NCBI GenBank assembly: GCA_003165075.1
Contig: PLSM01000044.1
Coordinates: forward strand, 53,029-101,293
Reading direction: 5' to 3'
Source of the DNA: Acidobacteriaceae bacterium
GTDB taxonomy: Bacteria; Acidobacteriota; Terriglobia; Terriglobales; Acidobacteriaceae
DNA length: 48,265 nucleotides
Position numbers and translations under genes: made by a program. Under the pieces are notes generated by a model. It worked only from the letters and a program-made list of their open reading frames with translations, did not search any database and was not told where the DNA came from. Of the stretch, positions 1 to 8,665 are shown one piece after another (the first letter of the stretch is position 1; every line of letters starts with the position of its first letter).

Positions 1-135
1 AGGCCCCTGCTCCCTCCGAGTTTGCAGCAGCCTGATTCAGGGGCCTGTGTGGGCCTCCGCTTCCTCCGATTTTGCCGCAGCCCGATTCGGGGGCCTGTGT
101 AGGCCTCCGCTCCCTCCGACTTTGCTGTGCTGCGG
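1..135. repeat. 50-bp tandem repeat array, cut by window edge
   Basis: Two full units (10-59 and 60-109) and a partial third (from 110) align with an exact 50-base period. Each begins with CTCCCTCCGA or CTTCCTCCGA, continues with TTTGC-GCAGCC-GATTC, and ends with GGGCCTGTGT-GGCCTCCG. The first nine bases match the end of a preceding unit, so the array probably continues to the left of the window. A related string (ACTTTTTCCGCAGCCTATTC) occurs near 47842, which suggests a dispersed repeat family. No coding signal is evident. Confidence 0.75.
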
Positions 136-412
136 GGCAGGGGGCACGGCCTTGATGGTCGCTTCGACTTGAGAGATGTGCCTCCGCGATAACCCAACTC
201 TGGTTCGGCTGTAAAGGCGATGGAGTTCCAGGAGCCATCGAGCAATGGGGCGACGTATACTTTTACGATCCGCAAAAGTACTCCCGCTCCCCTGATCCTG
301 GGAGGATCGAGAAGACCCAGCGCATGCGGTTTGGCTGAACGGAGAATCGGCGCTCGTTGGCCGGTGAAAGGCATGGGTAGCGGCCTGCGGATGGAGGCTT
401 GCTGGAGGGTTC
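136..412. other. Intergenic region upstream of the symporter
   Basis: No gene is supported here. The only structure seen is a weak dyad around 229-251 (CGATGG...CCATCG). The stretch presumably carries the promoter of the symporter gene, but no convincing -35/-10 pair was found. A GGAGGG Shine-Dalgarno-like string lies at 404-409, just before the GTG at 413. Confidence 0.4.
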
Positions 413-2128
413 GTGATTCTCGCAAATATGGTTGCGGCCGTGGAGTTGCAGAGCACGGGGCGGCTGATTTCGCTCTCGGCTCCTGATCTGATCATCATCG
501 TTGCCTACTTCGCAATGGTGCTGGGCATCGGGTTCTATCTGAAGCGCTATGCGACCACCTCAGACGATTTCTTCATGGCCGGACGGGATATGACGGCGTG
601 GGTGGCGGGGCTGAGCTTTCTCTCAGCCAACCTGGGCGCGCTGGAGCTGATGGGATGGGCCGCGGCGGCCTACCAGTACGGCATTCTGGCCACGCATTTC
701 TACTGGATCGCGGCGTTTCCTTCGATGGTGTTCCTGGGCCTGGTGATGATGCCGTTCTACTACGCCTCCAACACCCACTCTGTGCCCGGGTACCTGCAAC
801 TGCGTTATGGCGAAGCCACCCGCACGCTCAGCGGTATCTCGTTTGCCGTGATGACGGTGCTGATGTCGGGCATCAACATGTATGCGATGGCCCTGGTGAT
901 GCAACTGGTACTGGGCTGGAATTTCCACTTCAGCATCTGGGTGTCATCGCTGACGGTGGCGATCTACGTGACTTTGGGAGGGCTGTACTCTGCCATCTTC
1001 AATGAGGTGCTGCAGTTCTTCCTGATCTGGTTTGGCGCGCTTTCGATTCCGATCCTGGGCATGATCGAGGCCGGGGGCTGGAACGGGCTGGTGGCAAAGA
1101 TTCATGAGCGGGTGCAGGGCGACTATGTGCACCTGTGGGCGCCGATGAGCACCTTTTCAGGCAACCCGATGGGCGTTCACTGGACGGGAATCGTCTTCGG
1201 CCTGGGCGGAGTGATCGCGTTTGGCTATTGGACAACGGACTTCCTGGTAGTGCAGCGGGCGATGGCGGCCAAGGACCTGCGCTCGGCACGCCTGGCGCCC
1301 ATCATCGCCTCGTATTTCAAGATGCTGGTTCCGGCGATCGTAATTCTGCCGGGATTGCTGGGGATCGCAGTGCTGCCGTTCAAGCTGGTTCCGGCAAACA
1401 CCGTGGGGATGGGGTTGCATAGCTACAACGAAGTGTTGCCGCTGATGCTGGCGCGCTACTGCGGGCCGGGTTTGCTGGGGCTGGGTGTGACTGCGCTTAT
1501 CGCGGGGTTCATGTCGGGCATGGCGGGCAACGTGAGCGCCTTCGCCACGGTGTGGACCTACGACATCTATCAGCCGCACATTTACAAGCACGGCAGCGAC
1601 AAGCACTACCTGCTGGTGGGGCGGTGGTGCACGATTCTGGGAGTGATTGCGAGCATCGGCACAGCCTACCTGGTGACGCACTTCAGAAGCATCATGGATT
1701 ACATGCAGGCGCTGGTGAGCTTCTTCATCGCCCCGCTTGGCGCCACCGTGATTATAGGAATGCTATGGAAGCGCGCCACTCCCAAAGGGGGATTCTGGGG
1801 ACTACTGGCCGGGACCCTCTCGTCGGTGGGGATGTATGCAGTGGTGACGATTCATCCGGACGCGCTGCGTTACGTTGCTCTCTCCGCCCAAGCCAAGCCC
1901 ATCGCCGACGACCTCTACCGCGCCCTCTGGTCCTGCATCATCTGTATTGTCGTCACAGTGGGAGTGAGCCTGTTTACCGAACCCAAGCCGATTGCGGAGT
2001 TGAAGAATCTGGTGATGGGCCATCTTTCCGCTACAGATGAAGAAGCAGTACCACTCTACAAGCGGCCGATATTCTGGGCTGTGGGAGTGGCGGTGTTGTT
2101 CGCGACCTTGCAAATCGTTTTCTGGTAA
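413..2128 (+). CDS. Sodium:solute symporter family (SSS) transporter
   Basis: This 571-residue polytopic inner-membrane protein has about 13 hydrophobic segments and belongs to the SSS/SLC5 family, which couples Na+ entry to uptake of sugars, amino acids, vitamins or organic acids. Family features seen are the N-terminal DDFFMAGRDM segment after helix 1, the GGLYSAIFNEVLQ motif in the middle, and the MAGNVSAFATVWTYDIYQ segment that resembles the SSS region before a late helix. The substrate cannot be read from the sequence. The GTG start at 413 has GGAGGG only about four bases upstream; an in-frame ATG at 428 is the alternative. A small membrane protein follows 41 bases downstream on the same strand, so the two are probably co-transcribed. 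Confidence 0.85.
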   Translation: MILANMVAAVELQSTGRLISLSAPDLIIIVAYFAMVLGIGFYLKRYATTSDDFFMAGRDMTAWVAGLSFLSANLGALELMGWAAAAYQYGILATHFYWIAAFPSMVFLGLVMMPFYYASNTHSVPGYLQLRYGEATRTLSGISFAVMTVLMSGINMYAMALVMQLVLGWNFHFSIWVSSLTVAIYVTLGGLYSAIFNEVLQFFLIWFGALSIPILGMIEAGGWNGLVAKIHERVQGDYVHLWAPMSTFSGNPMGVHWTGIVFGLGGVIAFGYWTTDFLVVQRAMAAKDLRSARLAPIIASYFKMLVPAIVILPGLLGIAVLPFKLVPANTVGMGLHSYNEVLPLMLARYCGPGLLGLGVTALIAGFMSGMAGNVSAFATVWTYDIYQPHIYKHGSDKHYLLVGRWCTILGVIASIGTAYLVTHFRSIMDYMQALVSFFIAPLGATVIIGMLWKRATPKGGFWGLLAGTLSSVGMYAVVTIHPDALRYVALSAQAKPIADDLYRALWSCIICIVVTVGVSLFTEPKPIAELKNLVMGHLSATDEEAVPLYKRPIFWAVGVAVLFATLQIVFW

Positions 2129-2169
2129 TTTGCGTAAACTGTGCCGGCAGATTCCTGTGAGGAGAAGCA

Positions 2170-2451
2170 ATGGAAGACAACAACTCAACCCTTCATGTGC
2201 ATCGCGCACATCACGAGATGCTGCCGGTCTGGTTCTTTATCGGTTGTCTTCTGCTGTTTTACGGGCTGGTGATTCTGTTTGTGGGGATTCGTGAATTCCA
2301 TCACCCTCCGGCGGTGGTGCTGGCCGGTTATCACGCCAGCCTGTGGGGCGGTATCTTTCTGACCGTATTCGGTGGAGGCTTTACGATTCACTTCTCACCG
2401 CGCAGAAAACGTAAAGAAAATCAGGGTGCAAGCGACCAGCCAAAAAGGTGA
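2170..2451 (+). CDS. Small two-helix membrane protein
   Basis: A 93-residue protein with a polar, His-rich N-terminus (about residues 1-16), two hydrophobic segments (about 20-41 and 48-72), and a basic tail (RRKRKEN). A GGAG ribosome-binding site (about 2160-2163) precedes the ATG. It sits directly behind the SSS transporter and may be an accessory or stabilising subunit; that role is inferred from position only. I do not recognise a named family. The gene converges with the PilZ gene and is separated from it by 37 bases. Confidence 0.65.
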   Translation: MEDNNSTLHVHRAHHEMLPVWFFIGCLLLFYGLVILFVGIREFHHPPAVVLAGYHASLWGGIFLTVFGGGFTIHFSPRRKRKENQGASDQPKR

Positions 2452-2488
2452 TGAACCAGTCGCCGAGTCCAATCGGTTCTGGGATCTG

Positions 2489-4675
2489 TCAATCCTTTGA
2501 CTTCATCCGGCGCATAAATCGCTGCAGCGCAATTTTATCTTTCCCTTTTCCGGGCACGAATTGGCTGCCAGTCAGGCCCGCCGACTCGGACGTGACGAAC
2601 TCTAGTCCCACGCCATCCTCGTCCTGACGAATGACCTTCGACAGCACGGAGACTGAATCTTCCGGATTGTCTGGATTGCTTCCGATCCTTTGCAGAGTCA
2701 TCAGGATCACGGTGTCGGGCAGCCAGTGTTCTCTGGTGCGCACGTAGAGTCCGGTGGCGCTGATATTGACGACTTCATGTGCCTGCGGAGGGCCGCCAGT
2801 CCAGTAGTAGGCGACCAGTCCCGGCTTGCTGTGTCGTTGGGCGGCGGGCCGGGGATTGTTCAACCAGCGCAGGATCCGGATCTTGAGCGAAGGCTTCTCC
2901 ACGGATGTGGATTCGGCATCCTTCTTATCGTCCGACGGCTTGACCACAGCTTGCGGCTTTGCGGTGACATGCCCGGCCGGTGACTGACCTGAGTGCCTTT
3001 CGGCCCGGGGCTTCTTCGCAAAGAGCGTTTCTGAGCTTGGTATGAATGGGCTTGGCTTGGCCGGAGTTTGGTCAACTGGAACTGGGGTAACCGGAGTTGG
3101 CTTGACCGGAGCGGCATCGATTGCGGTCGGAGTAATCGGAGCCGGAACGACCGGGGCAGGAGGGGCAATGGGAGCGGCAGCAACCCGAACCGGGACGGCC
3201 GGAGCCGCATCGGCAGGCGCCGGAGTAGTTTTGGCAGGGGCAATCGAGATGGGAATGTCCGCAGCCAGGAGCACCGCCCTCTCGGCAGCCCAGGTCTCGT
3301 ATCGCGATATCAACGAAGGTCTGTGTTGAGGCTCGGATTCAGCTTTCCGCTTGACCTCCGAGGGCTCGATTGCGGCGGGAGGTTTTGCGGTGTCGCGGCG
3401 GGCTGGCGACAGGGTAAAGCCGGTTTGGACCGCAGCCGGTTTCGCAATCAGAAATTCGCCGCTCTGCGTGACGGGAGCAGCTTTGGCTGGTGCTGGAGCG
3501 GCTGCCGCTGGAACGGCAGGAGCAGGAGCGATTGGAGTTGGAACAACTGGAATTGGGGCAGTTCGAGCGGGCGCGATTGAGATGGAAGCGTCCGCAGCAG
3601 GATGCGCTGCCTTCTCGGCAACCCAAGTCTTGTACCGCGACATCAGCGAAGGTCTGTATTGAGGCCCGGGCTCAGCCTGCTGCTTGACCTCCAAGGGCTC
3701 GATTGCCGCGGGTGGTTTTGCGGTGTCATCGCCGGCTGGCGACAGGGTAAAACCTGCTTGGGCTACGTCCTGTTTCGCAACCACGGATTCTATGCTCTGC
3801 GAGACGACGGCAGGTCTGACCGGTGGCGGAGTGATCGGAGCAGAGATGACCGGGGCAGGAGCAGTCGGGCTCGGAACGACTCGAACAGGGGCGACTTCAG
3901 CGGGCTTAACTGGTGCCGGAGTAACTGCCGACGGTAGCACCGGAGCAGAGATGACCGGGGCAGCGGTAATTGGGTCTGGAACGACTTGAACAGGGACTGC
4001 CGGAACAGGTTTGACTGGTGCTGGAGTGGATGCCGCTGGGATGGCCGGAGGAGAGGCAACCAGAGCAGGAGCAATTGGAGCGGCGATAGTTGGCGCAGGG
4101 GCGGTTGACAGGGGAATGTCCGCGACCCGATGAGCTCTCTTCGCGGCAGTCCAGACCTTGAGCCGCGTCATGAACGACGGTTTCTCCCCGTCGTCCAACT
4201 GCCCGCTTGCTGCCTGCGGCTTTGCGGAGTCATTTTCCGCCGGTGACGGAACGAGACGCTTTAGGGCCTGAGTGACTGACTTGGAACTTTGTGCAGACTT
4301 TCGCCCCGTTCCCTCGGCAGCCCAGATGATGAGTTCATCGCCGCACTGGGTCTGCGACGAAGCGATGGTGTGGGACGGTAGCGCGAGGGCGCTGGCAGCC
4401 AGAGTTTTCGGCGGTTCGAAAGCAAGGTCCGGGGACGACTCGACCACTTCAACAACTTGAAAGTCTTCGTCAAGATAAACAACGTCGAAGTCGACGAGTC
4501 CAAGCCCGACTGGAAGTTCACGGCAAGGATTGAGCCAGAGACCTGCGGGCGCGTTACGGGCGAGATCTTCAATCTGCCCTTTGAAAGGCTCATTTACGGT
4601 ATCGACGACCGTGATTCCCAAGCTGAGGAAACTTGCCTGAGTCTTGTTGTATGCGCAATACTTTCTGCTTTCCAT
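2489..4675 (-). CDS. DUF192-like and PilZ domain protein with long Pro/Ala repeat linker
   Basis: A 728-residue protein with three parts. Residues about 40-118 resemble the DUF192 fold (GLWL, then DVVYLDEDFQVVEVVESSP, then a CGDELII end). Residues about 140-612 are a Pro/Ala/Val-rich linker carrying four copies of a repeat built from SPA-x-TAKP, then KPS or RPS, then a basic R-x-WxA helix and an ISIAPA-like tail (about 144-195, 312-370, 423-481, 564-612; the last copy runs into the next domain). Residues about 616-694 form a PilZ domain with NISATGLYV, matching the (D/N)xSxxG half of the motif. The upstream RxxxR half is not clean (QRHSK), so c-di-GMP binding is uncertain. No signal peptide or membrane helix was seen. 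The function is unknown; a cytoplasmic c-di-GMP-related effector or surface-motility factor is possible. Confidence 0.7.
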   Translation of the reverse strand: MESRKYCAYNKTQASFLSLGITVVDTVNEPFKGQIEDLARNAPAGLWLNPCRELPVGLGLVDFDVVYLDEDFQVVEVVESSPDLAFEPPKTLAASALALPSHTIASSQTQCGDELIIWAAEGTGRKSAQSSKSVTQALKRLVPSPAENDSAKPQAASGQLDDGEKPSFMTRLKVWTAAKRAHRVADIPLSTAPAPTIAAPIAPALVASPPAIPAASTPAPVKPVPAVPVQVVPDPITAAPVISAPVLPSAVTPAPVKPAEVAPVRVVPSPTAPAPVISAPITPPPVRPAVVSQSIESVVAKQDVAQAGFTLSPAGDDTAKPPAAIEPLEVKQQAEPGPQYRPSLMSRYKTWVAEKAAHPAADASISIAPARTAPIPVVPTPIAPAPAVPAAAAPAPAKAAPVTQSGEFLIAKPAAVQTGFTLSPARRDTAKPPAAIEPSEVKRKAESEPQHRPSLISRYETWAAERAVLLAADIPISIAPAKTTPAPADAAPAVPVRVAAAPIAPPAPVVPAPITPTAIDAAPVKPTPVTPVPVDQTPAKPSPFIPSSETLFAKKPRAERHSGQSPAGHVTAKPQAVVKPSDDKKDAESTSVEKPSLKIRILRWLNNPRPAAQRHSKPGLVAYYWTGGPPQAHEVVNISATGLYVRTREHWLPDTVILMTLQRIGSNPDNPEDSVSVLSKVIRQDEDGVGLEFVTSESAGLTGSQFVPGKGKDKIALQRFMRRMKSKD

Positions 4676-5005
4676 GAGCCCTCAATTTCCTGAAGAAGGT
4701 GCCGGATGGCAGAGCATAACAACGAAAATTGGCCTCAGCCTAACAGATTTATAGACAAGGGGGTTAGACACCAAAGTAAGGGTAGGAACGGGTGGGACAC
4801 AGCAAAGTGAAAGCCCGAAGTCCAGGCCGCTGAGCAGACAGGGGTTGTAGGTTGCTCGAACCGGTGAGGGGTCGGAGATCAGAGGATGGGGTGCGGGCGG
4901 GGTTCGTGGCGCCCATCCTTTCCACGATATTACTGTGGAAGGGATGGGCCAACCATATTCAACGCCGTGCCAAGGGTCGGGTACCCGGGCGCTTGAGTCG
5001 GACTT
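4676..5005. other. Intergenic region with one long hairpin
   Basis: This lies between the tricorn-like gene and the PilZ gene, both on the minus strand. It probably holds the PilZ gene promoter, but no clear consensus was seen. The only strong structure is the hairpin at 4911-4949, listed separately. Confidence 0.5.
4911..4949. repeat. Imperfect 15-bp inverted repeat (REP-like hairpin)
   Basis: The arms GCCCATCCTTTCCAC and GTGGAAGGGATGGGC are separated by a 9-base loop (GATATTACT). They pair along their whole length with one non-Watson-Crick position. No T-tract follows on either strand, so a classical Rho-independent terminator is not shown. It lies 57 bases beyond the tricorn-like gene stop. 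It resembles the dispersed hairpins common between genes in Acidobacteriota; that comparison is from memory. Confidence 0.6.
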
Positions 5006-8000
5006 CTAGTTTCTCCCCAGGCCGTCGTTCTTGTGGTAGTTGGGATAGGGCGGGATGGGGATATCGGGAATGGGGTTGGCCTTGAGTTCATCCAGCACCA
5101 TCTGCACACCCGTTTCGAGTTGGCGATCGTGGCCCTCAGCCACGTCCTTTGGCAGTTCCTCGACGGGCACGTCGGGCGCGATGCCGTGGTTCTCCACTTC
5201 CCAGTCGCCGTGTATGCCGTAGATGGCATAGCGCGGAGCGGTCACGCGGCCGCCGTCGAGCAGGGATGGATAGCCGCCGATGCCGACCAAGCCGCCCCAG
5301 GTGCGGGTGCCAACCAGCTTGCCGATGCCGGCCTTGCGAAAGTACCAGGGCATGGCATCGCCGCCGGAGCCGGAGTTCTGGTTGATGAGCATGACCTTGG
5401 GCCCAAAGATGGCGCCCACGGGATCGTGGATGGGTTTGCCGTCGCGCTCGATGGCGCTGGAGAGCGGGAAGCGTTTGAGCACATCGACCACGTAATCGGC
5501 GATGAACCCTCCCTCGTTCCAGCGCTCGTCAAGAACCAGGGCCTGCTTGTCGAGCTGGGAATAGAAGAAACGGTTGAAGTTGGTGTAGCCGGAGCCGCCG
5601 GTGTTAGGCATGTAGACGTAAGCCACCTTGCCGCCGGAGAGCTGGGCAACCTTGCGGCGGTTAGCCTCAATCCAGTCCAAATTACGTAGGCCGTCTTCGT
5701 CGGCGATGGGTACCACGGTGACATCGCGGGAGTCTTTGCCGTCCGGCTTGGGACCCACGTGGAGGACGGTCTGCTTGCCGGCGGTGCCGTCGAGGAACTC
5801 ATCGATATTGTCGGTGGCATGCAACTCACGGCCATTGACGGCCAGCAAATAATCGCCCTGCTTGACGTAGACGCCGGGCATGGTGAGCGGCGAAGCGAGG
5901 CCGGGGGTCCAGTTTTGCCCGCCGAGGATTTTGGCGATGCGGTAGCGGCCGTTTTCCACCGTGTAGTCGGCGCCCAGAAGGCCGCCTTTGGGAGCGGTGT
6001 CTTGAGGCCGCGGGGTGCCCACAAACATGTGGCCGATGGTGATTTCGCCCAGCATCTCGGTGGAGAGGTAGGTGAATTCAGAGCGGGAAGCGAGGCCGTC
6101 GAGGTAGGGCTTGTATTTGGCTTCGACCTTGGGAATGCTGAGGCCGTGAGTGTTGGGATCGTAGAGGAAGTCGCGCTCGATGCGCCAGGTTTCGTGGTAA
6201 ATCTGACGCCACTCGGCGCGGGGATCGATGGCGGTTTCCATGCCGCCCAGGTTCAGCGGCTTGCCGGGGTTGTCGTTGCCGGGCCTGAGGTCGTCGGAGG
6301 GGGCGATGGAGAAGCTGCCTTTGCGGCTGAAGAGCACCTTGGAGCCGTCCGACGAAACAATAAAGGTATCGAGATCGCTGAGCACCACCTCAGGCTTGCG
6401 CTTCTCCAGCGTGAAGCGCCAGACAGCACGGATGCCGGAGCCTCCCCCCTCGTCAGAGGGGCGGCCGAATGGCGCGCTCTCAGACAGGAACAGGACGCCG
6501 GTTTTGCCGACCGCGATGCCACCATAATTGCGGGGTGGAATGGGCAGCGAAAGCACGCGGTTTCCGATGCCGTCGAGATCGACGGTGACTTTGACGGGCT
6601 TGTCCTTCTCTTTGTCTTTGTCGTCTTTTGAAGCATTCTTGTCTTTGTCGCCAGGCTTGGACTCATCCTTGGCGCTGGACTTGTCGTCCTTCTTCTGGTC
6701 GTCGGCGGACTTCTGCGGCTGGTCCTTCTTGTCGTCCTTGTTCTCGTCCTTGATCTTTTCGTCGTCGCTTTCCGGGGGAACGGGCGAGACGCCGTCCTTG
6801 GCCAGCACCGCCACGTAGACGGCATTGGTCTGGGCGCGGTCGAGCGAAGAGAGGTCGATGCCGGCGCGTGAAGGGCCATCGTCGGTGGAGGCGAGGAAAT
6901 AGAGATACTTGCCGTTGGGATCAAAGACCGGGTTGCCGGCATCGCTCATGCCGTCGGTGACCTGGGTGAACTTGTGAGTCTCAATGGAGTAGAGAAAGAC
7001 AGCATTCAACTGATTGTCGAGGTCGCGTTGGTAGGCGATCCATTTCGAGTCCGGCGACCAGGTATAGCTGAAATTGGAATCGAACCCGCCGTAGGTGCCC
7101 TTGTCAACTAGCACAGGCTTACCCGAGGGCACATCGACAACCCAGAGACGCAGGTGCTTGTCGGCGTAGGCGATGTGTTTGGAGTCCGGAGACCAGATGG
7201 GATTGTAGAAAAAGCTGGGATCTGGGCCGAGGTCGATGACCGTGGGAGGCTTGAAGCCGGTCTGCTCGTGCAGGAAGAGCTGGTACTCGCCGGAGGCGTC
7301 AGAAAAGTAAGCGATGGTTTTGCCGTCGGGACTCCATGAAGGGTTGCGCTCGGCAATACCCGGAGTGTTGGTCAGGTTGCGGGTATCGCCCTTTTCGGCG
7401 GGCACGGTGAATATCTCGCCGTGGGCTTCAAAGACGGCACGGGCGCCGGTGGGCGAGAGCCCTGGGTTCTGGATCTCATTAGGCAGGATGGAGGCCAGAT
7501 GGGGCGCAAGGTTGGGCAGCTCACCGTGAATCCGGATGGAGAGGACCTGGTCGGCGTTGGTGGCGGTGTCGACCAGATGAATGGACCCAAACTGCTCATA
7601 AACCAGCCCTCCCGGGCCGGCCTGGAACGACTTGAGGTCGTAGCCGGAGTTGGGCGCAATCTGGCTCACCTGTTTTGAGGCAAGGTCGTAGCGGAACAGG
7701 GAGACCGGGCCGTTGCGGTCGGAGAGGAAGTAAACCTGGTTGCCCACCCACACAGGGTCGGCGTCGTTGGAGTTGTCGCGCGGGACCTTAACCAGGTCAA
7801 GGGTCTTCAGGTTCACGATCCAGATGGGGGTAGTCTGGCCGCCCACGTAGCGCTTCCACGCCGGCTGCCACTTGGTCAACGGTTGGTAGGCGATGGATTG
7901 GCCGTCGGGCGAGTAAGAACCCTGAAAGCCGGAGGGCAGGGGCAGCGGCTCAGGCATGCCCGAGCCGTCGGCGTGGACGCGGAAGAACTTGAGGAAATGG

Positions 8001-8419
8001 CGGTAGCTGACTGCTCCGCTCACGATGAGCACATCCTTGCCGTCGGGCGCCCAGCCCACAACTTCGCTGCCCACCGGGTGCCAGGTAACGCGCCGCGGCA
8101 CACCGCCCTGGGCTGAAACGATGTAGACATCCGTATTGCCGTGCAGATGGGCGGAGTAGGCGATCTGCGTGCCGTCCGGCGAATAGAACGGGCCGGCTAC
8201 GACCTGCCCGTCCGAAGTAAGGCGCTCGGCATCGCCGCCCTGACGGCTGACCGTCCAGATATCGTCGGCGTAGCGGAAGGCAATTTTGTCCTGCGAGAGC
8301 GAGGGATTGCGCAGCAGGAGCGGTGGCTGGGCGGACGGGGTTTGGGCGGCAACAAAGACGGGCAGAAGCGTGGCCAGCGCAAGAGAAACAAGCGCCAGCC
8401 GGGGGCAAGTGCGATTCAT
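5006..8419 (-). CDS. Tricorn-type S41 family protease, secreted
   Basis: An 1137-residue tricorn protease homolog (archaeal tricorn is about 1070). An N-terminal signal peptide (about residues 1-25, ending in VFVAAQ) predicts export. Two beta-propeller regions with repeated W-SPDG-x-I-AY units follow (about 30-330 and 330-540). Residues about 548-607 are an unusual Lys/Asp-rich stretch. Next come the tricorn C1/helical region with a GH motif near residue 790, a PDZ domain (about 840-930), and the S41 catalytic core. By alignment with Thermoplasma tricorn, Ser1018 in GSGGD is the likely nucleophile and Glu1076 in VENHG the matching acid. The role is probably degradation of peptides in the periplasm. 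The 246-base gap to the upstream gene suggests its own promoter. Confidence 0.88.
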   Translation of the reverse strand: MNRTCPRLALVSLALATLLPVFVAAQTPSAQPPLLLRNPSLSQDKIAFRYADDIWTVSRQGGDAERLTSDGQVVAGPFYSPDGTQIAYSAHLHGNTDVYIVSAQGGVPRRVTWHPVGSEVVGWAPDGKDVLIVSGAVSYRHFLKFFRVHADGSGMPEPLPLPSGFQGSYSPDGQSIAYQPLTKWQPAWKRYVGGQTTPIWIVNLKTLDLVKVPRDNSNDADPVWVGNQVYFLSDRNGPVSLFRYDLASKQVSQIAPNSGYDLKSFQAGPGGLVYEQFGSIHLVDTATNADQVLSIRIHGELPNLAPHLASILPNEIQNPGLSPTGARAVFEAHGEIFTVPAEKGDTRNLTNTPGIAERNPSWSPDGKTIAYFSDASGEYQLFLHEQTGFKPPTVIDLGPDPSFFYNPIWSPDSKHIAYADKHLRLWVVDVPSGKPVLVDKGTYGGFDSNFSYTWSPDSKWIAYQRDLDNQLNAVFLYSIETHKFTQVTDGMSDAGNPVFDPNGKYLYFLASTDDGPSRAGIDLSSLDRAQTNAVYVAVLAKDGVSPVPPESDDEKIKDENKDDKKDQPQKSADDQKKDDKSSAKDESKPGDKDKNASKDDKDKEKDKPVKVTVDLDGIGNRVLSLPIPPRNYGGIAVGKTGVLFLSESAPFGRPSDEGGGSGIRAVWRFTLEKRKPEVVLSDLDTFIVSSDGSKVLFSRKGSFSIAPSDDLRPGNDNPGKPLNLGGMETAIDPRAEWRQIYHETWRIERDFLYDPNTHGLSIPKVEAKYKPYLDGLASRSEFTYLSTEMLGEITIGHMFVGTPRPQDTAPKGGLLGADYTVENGRYRIAKILGGQNWTPGLASPLTMPGVYVKQGDYLLAVNGRELHATDNIDEFLDGTAGKQTVLHVGPKPDGKDSRDVTVVPIADEDGLRNLDWIEANRRKVAQLSGGKVAYVYMPNTGGSGYTNFNRFFYSQLDKQALVLDERWNEGGFIADYVVDVLKRFPLSSAIERDGKPIHDPVGAIFGPKVMLINQNSGSGGDAMPWYFRKAGIGKLVGTRTWGGLVGIGGYPSLLDGGRVTAPRYAIYGIHGDWEVENHGIAPDVPVEELPKDVAEGHDRQLETGVQMVLDELKANPIPDIPIPPYPNYHKNDGLGRN

Positions 8420-8665
8420 CGGGCCTCCGGTGCAGTGAGCAGATTCAGTTTAACTGTAAGGACGTCTGCGCACATTGCGACACTGTATCGTACGCCGGGC
8501 AGGGGGTAAAGGTTCCTGTGAATGCTGGTTGGGGATCGGTTTGCGAAGCCGGTGAAGACGCGAGGGCCGGGCGGCGGCTCGCTCTTGCGGAGCCAATCAG
8601 GCCCGACCTTTACGCTTGGAGTTTATTGGCCTGGTGCCACGATCGCAATGGGCACCGCCAGAGGC

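Noticed and set aside
1..135. CRISPR array
   Set aside because: The 50-base units are contiguous and diverged, without alternating spacers, and no cas genes are present.
5759..6631. 290-codon plus-strand frame inside the tricorn-like gene
   Set aside because: Antisense shadow of a gene with clear catalytic motifs; no similarity of its own.
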